Below are positions 22,148 through 30,059 of a DNA stretch of 64,000 nucleotides, piece after piece. The stretch lies in the NCBI RefSeq assembly GCF_041740695.1, contig NZ_JBGSLK010000116.1:45998-109997 (forward strand). The letters run 5' to 3'. The stretch's first letter is position 1. The number at the start of each line of letters is the position of its first letter. This DNA comes from Haliscomenobacter sp041740695 (GTDB taxonomy: Bacteria > Bacteroidota > Bacteroidia > Chitinophagales > Saprospiraceae). The position numbers were made by a program, and so were the translations under genes. Below the pieces are notes generated by a model. The model ran no database searches, was not told the origin of the DNA, and saw only the letters and a program-made list of their open reading frames with translations.

Positions 22148-24784
22148 TTAGCCTCTGGCTTTAAACCCTATCGTCTGCCGATTAAACGCAAACGTACTCT
22201 TGTCCAACTTGAAAGTCTCCAAATCATCCAAGGTCAGCAAGTTATTCGGCACATTTTGGCGGTCTTCGAGTGACAAAGCCGCCAGGCGCAGGTTTTGATT
22301 TTTAATCGCCTCATTCACAATGTTGCGCACCGTGCGGGCGTTGCCGAAGTATTTGTCCCGACAATCGTAAATGAAGGTGAGGTAGCTCTTCAGGTATTCC
22401 TCTGCTTCCGGCGTCGGTATCAGCCCACTTTGGTCGAGCATGAACATGGCAATTTCCAGGAGCTCCTGCGGCAGGTAGTCATCAAAGCGCAGCATTTTGT
22501 CGAAGCGGCTGTTCAAGCCCGGGTTGGCCTTGAGGAAGGTCTCCATGTTGTCGGTGTAACCCGCCACAAAGACGAAGAAATGGCCCCGCAGGTCTTCCAT
22601 GCGTTTCAACAAGGTTTGGATCGCTTCGTCGCCGAAGTCGCCGTGTGCGCCGCCCGTTTTGGCCGTCAACGCGTAAGCTTCGTCGATGAAGAGGACACCA
22701 CCTTGCGCTTCTTCGATTTTTTCGTTGGTTTTGATCGCTGTTTGCCCCACATAGCCCGCTACCAGTCCCTGGCGGTCGGTTTCCACCATGTGGCCCCGCT
22801 CCAACATGCCCAGAGATTTGTAGATTTTGGTCAAAATGCGGGCGACGGTGGTTTTACCCGTGCCGGGGTTGCCAATCAAGACGGTATGTAGGAAAAAGCT
22901 GTTCAACACATCTTTGCCCGTTTCCCGGTAAAAACGCACCAAACGCACCATTTCCTGGATTTGCGCCTTGATTTTGTCCATACCAATCAGGCGATTCAGC
23001 TCGTCGATCGACTCGCGCAGCAGTACTTCATCGATGGGGATATTGGGCAATGGCCGACGGGCTTTCAGGTCAATAGCGGCGATATCGGCCAATTCGAGCA
23101 ATTCCAGGTTTTCTCGCGACAACAGACGCGGGTCTTCATTGCGCATGATCCGCAAGCCCAGGTTGATTTTGGCTTTTTCGATCAGGTCGTTCACAAAACG
23201 AGCGTTGCCGAAGGTGCGGTCGCGTTTGCGGTAGGCGTCGATGATGACTTCGTCTACCTTTTTTTCGGCCTCCTCGCCCAGTTTGACCCCTTTCTGTTTG
23301 CACACAAAACGGGCAATTTGGGAAAGCTCCTGCGGCAGGTAATCCGCAAATTCAAAATTGAACTGGAAACGCGATTTCAGGCCGGGGTTGGAATCCAGGA
23401 ACTGCTTCATTTCCTTGGGGTAACCCGCCACGATGATGGCCAGATCACCAGCACCATTGGACATTTCCCGCACCAGGATTTCAATCACTTCCCGGCCAAA
23501 ATCTTTGGTATCGTCGCTGGAACGCGCCAGGGCATAAGCTTCGTCAATGAACAGGACGCCGCCCCGGGCTTTTTCGATGGCTTCTTTAACTTTGGGTGCA
23601 GTTTGGCCGATGTACTCACCCACCAGATCTACCCGATCTACCTCATGAACATGGCCCTTGCTGAGCAAGCCCATTTTGCGGTACAACAGGCCCATCATGC
23701 CCGCCACGGTGGTTTTGCCTGTGCCAGGATTACCAATGAAAACCGAATGGACGTTGACGTTTTCTTTTTCATCAAAGCCCCTTTCTTTGCGCAATTGCAG
23801 GAACTTGATGTAATCCGCGTGATTGCGGACTTGTTGCTTGATGTCGGTGAGGCCAATCAGGTTGTCAAACTGGGCCATGGCGTCGTCAAAACTCTGGCGG
23901 TCATCGGGTTGGATGCTAGGCACAATTTGTTGACCCCGATCGGGCAACCAAACTGGCGAGATGCCCTCGACAAAATCTTCGTCAATCTCAAAAGGAATCA
24001 CCGCAATGAGCCGATCCATAAAGACCAACTCGGCCGTATAGCGATCTTTGCGCCAGGAACCCTTGACATTGGAGCCCCAGCCGGTGGTAATTTTGATGAA
24101 CTCGTCCTTTTTTTCCACCCGGTGCAAACGCACCACTTGCCCCTTCAACTCCCGGGCATCGTTGTAGAATTTGGCGAACAACTCACATTGCCAGGCTTTG
24201 GAAATGTGTTGGTTTTGCAGCACTACTTCGATGTAGATGTAGCGGGTTTCTTCGCCGCTGAAGGATTTGTAATACACCCGATCCAGCTCTGGAACATCGT
24301 CGTAAGGCCCCTCGTACAAGCGCAGGGAGTTTACGGCGAGGTAGGGATTTTCACCGCGCAAAAAGTCTTGGCCAGCGTCTTCGATGTAAAAGTATTTGGT
24401 ACCTACCTTTTCCCCTTCGATCCAGGCCTCCCAATAATACGTACCGTTTTTCCAAAAAGAACCTTCGGTTTTGTTGCCCCAGCCTTCGCGGATGTAAACG
24501 ACATTGTCGTATTTGCTCACTTTTTTGCGCAAGGGCAAATCACAAATCTCTTTCCGGCCTTTTTTTAGGGAATAACACTTCAACTCCACGTCGATTTCCC
24601 AATCTTCGATGTCGAAGTACTTGTTGTAAAAAGAGAGTTCTGCGTAGATGTAAGTAGTTTCCAAACGATCAAACACCTGCCGATACTTCTTTTTATTATC
24701 AGCCAGCCACTCCGTCGAGGCATAAACCTTCAATTCTTTGAATTTATGCCGCTTAAATCCTGGTTTTGCAAATTCTTCCGTCAT
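22148..24784 (-). CDS. Tandem CbbX/SpoVK-type AAA+ ATPase with unique N-terminal region
   Basis: 878 residues. The N-terminal ~300 residues have two related beta-rich blocks (YIYAELSFYNKYFDIEDWEI and YIYIEVVLQNQHISKAWQC, each followed by a GWG..GS(F/W) motif). Two CbbX-type AAA+ modules follow. Module 1 has Walker A IGNPGTGKTTVAG near 350 and GGVLFIDEAYAL. Module 2 has IGNPGTGKTTVAR near 637 and a second GGVLFIDEAYAL. Both have intact Walker motifs and GNAR arginine-containing motifs, so both look ATP-competent. CbbX and SpoVK relatives remodel protein complexes; the client here is unknown. It is divergent from the ClpA/B-like gene across 153 bp. Confidence 0.85.
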   Translation of the reverse strand: MTEEFAKPGFKRHKFKELKVYASTEWLADNKKKYRQVFDRLETTYIYAELSFYNKYFDIEDWEIDVELKCYSLKKGRKEICDLPLRKKVSKYDNVVYIREGWGNKTEGSFWKNGTYYWEAWIEGEKVGTKYFYIEDAGQDFLRGENPYLAVNSLRLYEGPYDDVPELDRVYYKSFSGEETRYIYIEVVLQNQHISKAWQCELFAKFYNDARELKGQVVRLHRVEKKDEFIKITTGWGSNVKGSWRKDRYTAELVFMDRLIAVIPFEIDEDFVEGISPVWLPDRGQQIVPSIQPDDRQSFDDAMAQFDNLIGLTDIKQQVRNHADYIKFLQLRKERGFDEKENVNVHSVFIGNPGTGKTTVAGMMGLLYRKMGLLSKGHVHEVDRVDLVGEYIGQTAPKVKEAIEKARGGVLFIDEAYALARSSDDTKDFGREVIEILVREMSNGAGDLAIIVAGYPKEMKQFLDSNPGLKSRFQFNFEFADYLPQELSQIARFVCKQKGVKLGEEAEKKVDEVIIDAYRKRDRTFGNARFVNDLIEKAKINLGLRIMRNEDPRLLSRENLELLELADIAAIDLKARRPLPNIPIDEVLLRESIDELNRLIGMDKIKAQIQEMVRLVRFYRETGKDVLNSFFLHTVLIGNPGTGKTTVARILTKIYKSLGMLERGHMVETDRQGLVAGYVGQTAIKTNEKIEEAQGGVLFIDEAYALTAKTGGAHGDFGDEAIQTLLKRMEDLRGHFFVFVAGYTDNMETFLKANPGLNSRFDKMLRFDDYLPQELLEIAMFMLDQSGLIPTPEAEEYLKSYLTFIYDCRDKYFGNARTVRNIVNEAIKNQNLRLAALSLEDRQNVPNNLLTLDDLETFKLDKSTFAFNRQTIGFKARG

Positions 24785-24896
24785 AACATCACTCTGGGTT
24801 TATGCACACACAGAACACAAGATTTGTTTAATTTTTTGTTTTCGCTCTGCTAATATGCTGCTTTTTGTACAAAGTTTTTAACTTTCTTGCATCAAA

Positions 24897-24926
24897 GGGG
24901 CGACAAAAAAAATTTTGCCCCACTAC
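24897..24926. repeat. Short family A hairpin upstream of the ClpA/B-like gene
   Basis: GGGGCGACAAAAAAAATTTTG followed by CCCC (24897-24921), then ACTAC. GCCCC ends 16 nt before ATG 24938. The gene-proximal GCCCCACTACAAAG end is shared with the hairpin before the LytTR regulator and is close to the one at 37561. Confidence 0.7.
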
Positions 24927-24937
24927 AAAGTCATCTA

Positions 24938-27900
24938 ATGTCCCAGCAAGAATTCAAAGTACCCACCTTAGTCCAACACATTCAAGTAGATGGAAGGCCC
25001 TATTTTAGCCTAAGACCGCTGTTTTGGCCCGGTCCGATCTCCATTCATCGTCGGTATCAGGAGGCGGTGGCGGGTTTTCGGAAGGAAGTAAGGCACCATC
25101 TATCTGCTTACCCAATTAGCCGCAATACGTTGGATCAAACCCTTTGGTTGATTTTCCAACCCAAACCCTCGTTTCAAAAACGCAAGGTTCAATTTTCTTT
25201 TGGCAAACACCAGGTTGATGGATTGTTTTTGGTGCTACAATTCACTGTAAACGACTTGCCCATCTTGTATTTGCCTGCTTTTAACAACACCATGCAACTC
25301 TTGGCTACAGAAGAAACACCAATTAGTGACGTGGAGTTGGAAAAAGTGATCAAAAAGTTGTTGCAGAAAGAACGTGAATACCAGGGGGGAGAGTTCCAGC
25401 CCGAGGAATATTATGCCAATCGGCGCGATTATTTAGTGGATGTCTCGGTCAAACTAGACCTGAAAGCTGGCCCCAATCGTTTTGAAGACGTTCAGGATAC
25501 CAATCCTTTTTTCCGCTTTTTCCAGGAAACTGAATTTGATGGCGCGGAGGAAGCTGCCAAAACGGGCAACGACCTCAATGAAAGTTTCCCCCACGCCTTA
25601 CAACAAAGTTTTTTCCGCGACGAGCTGGCTGCAGAAGTGCACGACTTGATGTACCAACGCGACCCCATCCCCTTTGTATTGGTAGGTGAAGAAGGGGTCG
25701 GCAGGCACAATTTGATTTCCAATGCAGTGCACCGCTATTTATCCCAACGTTCTGATGATGAAAAAGAGTTGCCTGTCAGCGTGTGGAACCTGGATCCCAA
25801 CCGCATCATCAGCGGCATGTCGGTCGTGGGGCAATGGCAAAAACGCACCGAAGCCATCATTCAATACCTAATCAAACCCAATCCGGGGCATAAATTATTG
25901 ATCGACAACCCCGTGGCACTCCTGCGCATTGGCAAATCGGGGCAAAACTCCATGACTTTAAGCGATGTGCTCAAGCCCTATCTGGAAAAACGCAGCTTGC
26001 AAAGTATCCTCATTGCCACGCCCCAGGAATGGCAATTGATTCAGGAAAAAGACCGGGCTTTTAGCGATTTGTTTCAGGTCATCCGAGTGTATGAGCCGGA
26101 TCCTTCGACGGCGTTGAAGATCATTTTGGAGCAACGAAAAATTCTGGAACAGGAAAACGGTCTGCGCATTTCCATCTCGGCCCTCAGCCAGTTGATGTAC
26201 GTACACCGAATTTTTCAGTCCAATAAGGCGCTGCCGGGCGCGGTCATCCGCCTCCTGCGGCAAATGGCAATCAAACACCGCTACGGTTACGTTGATGCTC
26301 AAAATGTGCGGGAAGAGTTTGGGATGGTCAGCGGACTGAGGGAGGAAATTTTTAGTTCAGGGCATTGGTTTGAAAAAAACGAAGTGCTCAATGGCTTGCA
26401 ACGGGAGTTGATCGGCCAACAAGAGGCTGCCATGGCCCTGAACAACGTGATTCAGCTGTATAAAGCCAAATTGAACAATCCCCGCAGGCCGATCAGTTCG
26501 CTCATGTTCATCGGGCCAACCGGAGTAGGTAAAACGCATGCCGCGAAAATTCTGACCCGCTACCTGACTGGCACGGAAGAAGCGCTGGTGCGTTTTGACA
26601 TGAACGAATACCTCGATCCCTACGCCATTGATCGGCTCATTGGGGACGAATACAATCCAGAAGGGCAATTGACGGGTAAAATTCGCTATCGGCCCTTCAG
26701 TGTATTGTTGTTGGATGAGATTGAAAAAGCGCACCCGAAGGTCCACGACCTCTTTTTGCAATTGCTGGACGATGGTCGTTTGACCGATCGGCTCGGGCGC
26801 ACCGTAGATTTTACCAACTGCATCATCATCATGACTTCCAATGTGGGGGCCGATGACAACCGCTTCCGCATTTCGTTGACCAATGATCCACAACATCAGG
26901 GACAAGCTCAGGTGTACCGGAGCGCGTTGGAAAAACAATTCCGCCCTGAGTTTGTCAACCGAATTGAACAAATCGTCATCTTCAGGCCCCTGGAACGGGA
27001 GCATATCCTGGGCATCGCCCGTTTGCAAATCAAGGAATTGTTGCAACGCGATGGGTTTGTACGCCGTACCACCATTTTGAACATCCAAAAAGAAGCCCTG
27101 GAATGGGTAGCCAACCGGGGTTATGATCCAGAAATGGGTGGCAGGGCGCTGCGGCGGCAGATTGAGCGGGATTTGACCAGCTTATCCGCTGATCAGTTGT
27201 TGAAAATCCGCACCCCAGGCCCGATCATTCTGGACATTCACCTGAATGAGGACCGCTTGATTCCAAACATTTTCCCACTGGAATTTGCTACGGCGAGCGG
27301 CGAAACTTATTTCCCCAAACCACCAAAACCTGATAGTGGAGGTGCTTTTTACCGCCGCCTGCTCAATCTGGTCGATGAGTTGAACGAACAAGTCAGCAAC
27401 CGCAACACTGGCCCTGATTATTACGATGGACGCAGCCTTCAGGAGGACTGGCATTATTACCATTTCATCACCCGCCTGGATGAGATGAAAGAGAACATTG
27501 CCACGTTCATGATTGCGTTCAACAACAACAACTTTGTACGCAATTTACCCACTCCACTGCGTCTGAAACAATCCGAACTGTTCCGGGATCGCAGCAATTC
27601 GCGCAATCCTGAATCGCTGGAGGATGTGAAAGCGCGTTTGTTCCACGATGCGGCTTTGAAGGAGGTGAGTGAAACTTACCAATTTGCCAATGGGGTGTAT
27701 GACGCCATGGATACCGAATTTGTGGATCATTACCTCAATGTTGGGCTGCTGCGCCTGGCGGGGCGGGCCTTTTTGCGCGGTGAACTGGATAAGGTGGAGA
27801 TCAAAATGGAGTCGCTGGTAGCTGGGCAAGGGCAACGCGAAATGGAATACCTGGCCGACCGCTATCAGGATTTACTCGAGCACTTGAATGTTGAGTTTGA

Positions 27901-28207
27901 TTATTACCCTGAAGAACAGCTGATTGTAGCTGAGGATTATGGGATTGCGCCATTGCTACAAAGTGAAGCGGGTATTCATTTGTTTTACCTCGCGCATCAA
28001 AATCCACTTCCCATCCGAGTGCATATCAAACCCGTGGCCGAAAAAATCAATACCTGGCAGGTCATCCGCTTGTACGATGGTAATCGCACCCTGACCGACC
28101 TGCGTACGCAATATACTAACGTCATGAATATGAGTGGGCAGGAGTTTAAATTGCTGGTGTATGCGGGTTTGGCCACGGAGTTGCGAAGAGAATTGATGCG
28201 TTTTTGA
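24938..28207 (+). CDS. ClpA/ClpB-like AAA+ ATPase with degenerate first P-loop and novel C-terminal extension
   Basis: 1089 residues from ATG 24938; an upstream TTG at 24887 lies inside the family A hairpin region and is rejected. Residues 1-200 are a non-Clp N-terminal domain. The first AAA module has VLVGEEGVGRHN (~247-258) in place of a GxxGxGK(T/S) P-loop, so ATP binding there is doubtful. The second module is intact: FIGPTGVGKTHAAK (~524-537), LLLDEIEKAHP (~589-599) and a ClpB_D2-small region (MGGRALRRQIERDL). The last ~300 residues after ~785 are unlike Clp and include a helical part. No protease-docking loop is obvious. It may act with the divergent CbbX-type ATPase. Confidence 0.82.
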   Translation: MSQQEFKVPTLVQHIQVDGRPYFSLRPLFWPGPISIHRRYQEAVAGFRKEVRHHLSAYPISRNTLDQTLWLIFQPKPSFQKRKVQFSFGKHQVDGLFLVLQFTVNDLPILYLPAFNNTMQLLATEETPISDVELEKVIKKLLQKEREYQGGEFQPEEYYANRRDYLVDVSVKLDLKAGPNRFEDVQDTNPFFRFFQETEFDGAEEAAKTGNDLNESFPHALQQSFFRDELAAEVHDLMYQRDPIPFVLVGEEGVGRHNLISNAVHRYLSQRSDDEKELPVSVWNLDPNRIISGMSVVGQWQKRTEAIIQYLIKPNPGHKLLIDNPVALLRIGKSGQNSMTLSDVLKPYLEKRSLQSILIATPQEWQLIQEKDRAFSDLFQVIRVYEPDPSTALKIILEQRKILEQENGLRISISALSQLMYVHRIFQSNKALPGAVIRLLRQMAIKHRYGYVDAQNVREEFGMVSGLREEIFSSGHWFEKNEVLNGLQRELIGQQEAAMALNNVIQLYKAKLNNPRRPISSLMFIGPTGVGKTHAAKILTRYLTGTEEALVRFDMNEYLDPYAIDRLIGDEYNPEGQLTGKIRYRPFSVLLLDEIEKAHPKVHDLFLQLLDDGRLTDRLGRTVDFTNCIIIMTSNVGADDNRFRISLTNDPQHQGQAQVYRSALEKQFRPEFVNRIEQIVIFRPLEREHILGIARLQIKELLQRDGFVRRTTILNIQKEALEWVANRGYDPEMGGRALRRQIERDLTSLSADQLLKIRTPGPIILDIHLNEDRLIPNIFPLEFATASGETYFPKPPKPDSGGAFYRRLLNLVDELNEQVSNRNTGPDYYDGRSLQEDWHYYHFITRLDEMKENIATFMIAFNNNNFVRNLPTPLRLKQSELFRDRSNSRNPESLEDVKARLFHDAALKEVSETYQFANGVYDAMDTEFVDHYLNVGLLRLAGRAFLRGELDKVEIKMESLVAGQGQREMEYLADRYQDLLEHLNVEFDYYPEEQLIVAEDYGIAPLLQSEAGIHLFYLAHQNPLPIRVHIKPVAEKINTWQVIRLYDGNRTLTDLRTQYTNVMNMSGQEFKLLVYAGLATELRRELMRF

Positions 28208-28231
28208 GGGTTATGGCCTAATACTATCGAG

Positions 28232-28339
28232 TCTTAGGTGCCCCTTAAGTGTCTTAGGTTTCTTAGGTGGTGAATATTTACCCTGCTACGCAGGGCTTTT
28301 TTCTTTTTCACCACCTAAGACACTTAAGGGGCACCTAAG
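28232..28339. repeat. Long palindrome, family D copy 3
   Basis: Arms CTTAGGTGCCCCTTAAGTGT and the mirrored ACACTTAAGGGGCACCTAAG are perfect over that stretch. The 5' arm carries a nine-base extra TTTCTTAGG unit. The centre is CCCTGCTACGCAGGG followed by a T-run. It lies between the convergent ClpA/B-like and membrane protein genes. Confidence 0.85.
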
Positions 28340-28377
28340 GGGATTATGTTGTAAGTTATTGGTATCAAAGTATGTCA

Positions 28378-28995
28378 CTACTTTCGCTTCAAAGTTAGGG
28401 TTGCAATATGGTCAAAACGTGGGTCAGCGCTGCTCGAAAAACTGGAGCCATCCGCTTTGAAATAGGAGAAACCCATCCGCAAAGTCATGGCATCTTCGGC
28501 CCACTGCCCGGATTCACTGAGGTTGAGGGCGAAGTTGGGTTGCAGGCGTTTGGCTTCGTCGGCTGCGCCGAATTGTAGTTTCAACTGGTGGAAATCATCC
28601 TCACCGACGGAGCCAGATAGGACATAATCCTCTTGGCCTAAACGACTGGTTACGCTGGCTACGCCTTCAAATAGGCGTTTGTCTTTGCGGGAGCCCAGGC
28701 CTCCGCGGGTGCGCCTGCGGCTACTGCGATTGGCTTGTTTACGGCGCTCCTTGTCGGATAAGGGTTCAAAAATTTCCAAACTGATGGATTTGGCGATTCC
28801 GTCGGGGTCAGTGTAGCTGCCCTGCCACTCTCCCACCAGCAATTTGGCATTTTTGTCTTTGCTGTAGGCCCAGGGGCGGGTTTGGTAGTCGCGCCAATAG
28901 CTGTATTGGTATTGGCATTCGTATAGGCCCCAACTGAGTAGAGCGAGTCCAAGAAAAAGCAGGAGGCAACGGCCACGGTTTTTTTGAGTACTCAT
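28378..28995 (-). CDS. Small membrane-anchored protein of unknown function
   Basis: 205 residues. A basic N-terminus is followed by one hydrophobic segment (~10-26, CLLLFLGLALLSWGLY), giving a signal anchor. The rest looks extracytoplasmic, with Trp/Gly-rich strands (LLVGEWQGSYTDPDG) and a basic linker (RKQANRSSRRRTRGG). The LVGEWQGSY opening is lipocalin-like but weak. It starts 15 bp after the lectin gene on the same strand and is the last gene of the cytolysin/lectin cluster. I do not recognise a family; helper, immunity or surface roles are all possible. Confidence 0.6.
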   Translation of the reverse strand: MSTQKNRGRCLLLFLGLALLSWGLYECQYQYSYWRDYQTRPWAYSKDKNAKLLVGEWQGSYTDPDGIAKSISLEIFEPLSDKERRKQANRSSRRRTRGGLGSRKDKRLFEGVASVTSRLGQEDYVLSGSVGEDDFHQLKLQFGAADEAKRLQPNFALNLSESGQWAEDAMTLRMGFSYFKADGSSFSSSADPRFDHIATLTLKRK

Positions 28996-29010
28996 ATTTG
29001 ATTGAGTTAT

Positions 29011-30057
29011 TTATCGGTATCCCCATTGTTGTCCATTCCAGGGCAGGTGCCAGATTGCCTGGTCGGTTCCTGCCGCAAAAATATCCAGGCGATTCGGACC
29101 ATAGGAACAAACTGCCGGGCCATTGAGCATTTTTCCACCCAGGTTTTCAAATCCACTCCAGGTGTTGCCTCCAGCCCAGTAGGCATGGTACAATCCCGCA
29201 TCTGCTCCTTTGACAAACAAATCTAGTCGGTTCCCACCCCACGCAACGGCTTCAATCTCAGCGCGATTGGCAAGCTTCCCACCCAGGGAGTGCCAATCAC
29301 TCCAGCGATTCCCATCCCAGTACTGGTGCCAAACTGCCCCGTCGTGGCCTTCGCCAAAAATATCGAGGTGATTGGGGGCAAAACTAACCGCAGTCAGATC
29401 ACCAGCCACTGTGCCGGGCAGAAATTCGGCGCTTTGCCATTTTTGGTCGTACCAAAAGTGTTGGATGGTTGCATCTGTTTTTACGGTAAACACATCGATG
29501 CGGTTGGGTCCCCAACAAACTGCCGTGACACTCTGCTTTTCACGAAGCTTTCCCGAGTGAATGGTTGTCCATTGACCCCACTTTTGATCGTACCACAAAT
29601 GTTGCAGACCGCCCACATAATCTCTAGCAAAGAGATCCAGTCGACCAGCCCCCCAACTTACCACATCAAAATCTCCACTAAAGTTACCTCCAAGATTTTC
29701 CCAATCGCTCCATTCCCCACCATTCCAATGGGCGTGATACATTTTCCTGTCTTCGGAAGCCACTACAAAGGCATCCATGCGGTTGGGTCCCCAACTTACT
29801 ACTTTGGGTGGACAAAGTGTGGGTGCCAGACTCCAGAACATATTTTTCCAGGCGCTCCAACTTGATCCATTCCAGTGTTTCCATTTCATCATGTAGTTGG
29901 GGTCTTGCGAAATCACGGCCAGCTGGTTTTGCCCCAGACTCAGAACGTCAAGTTCGCGGCGGGTTTCTCCATTTAAAGTGGCCCAAACGGGTAACTGCGC
30001 CGTCAAACCCTGTAACAGCCCCATAATCAGGATACCAATGATGGTGATTCTTTGCAT
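29011..30057 (-). CDS. Secreted PLL-type beta-propeller lectin
   Basis: 348 residues with signal peptide MQRITIIGILIMGLLQGLTA. The mature protein has about seven repeats of ~48 residues, each with the pattern (V/S)WG.NRLD.F..G.D..(L/I).H..W....WS.W..LGG, for example SWGPNRMDAFVVASEDRKMY and AWGGNRLDLFVKGADAGLYH. This is the layout of the Photorhabdus PLL fucose/O-methyl-glycan lectins, seven-bladed propellers with sugar sites between blades. It starts 2 bp after the cytolysin-like gene. Co-expression with a pore-former suggests it helps bind target cell glycans; that role is inferred. Confidence 0.78.
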   Translation of the reverse strand: MQRITIIGILIMGLLQGLTAQLPVWATLNGETRRELDVLSLGQNQLAVISQDPNYMMKWKHWNGSSWSAWKNMFWSLAPTLCPPKVVSWGPNRMDAFVVASEDRKMYHAHWNGGEWSDWENLGGNFSGDFDVVSWGAGRLDLFARDYVGGLQHLWYDQKWGQWTTIHSGKLREKQSVTAVCWGPNRIDVFTVKTDATIQHFWYDQKWQSAEFLPGTVAGDLTAVSFAPNHLDIFGEGHDGAVWHQYWDGNRWSDWHSLGGKLANRAEIEAVAWGGNRLDLFVKGADAGLYHAYWAGGNTWSGFENLGGKMLNGPAVCSYGPNRLDIFAAGTDQAIWHLPWNGQQWGYR

Positions 30058-30059
30058 GA

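Noticed and set aside
22961..24568. 535-codon plus-strand open frame opposite the tandem AAA+ gene
   Set aside because: It is an antisense shadow of a gene with two clear AAA+ modules. Its translation shows no domain and is biased as expected for a reverse-complement frame.
24887..24937. TTG-initiated extension of the ClpA/B-like protein
   Set aside because: The extra codons translate the family A hairpin; ATG 24938 directly follows it.
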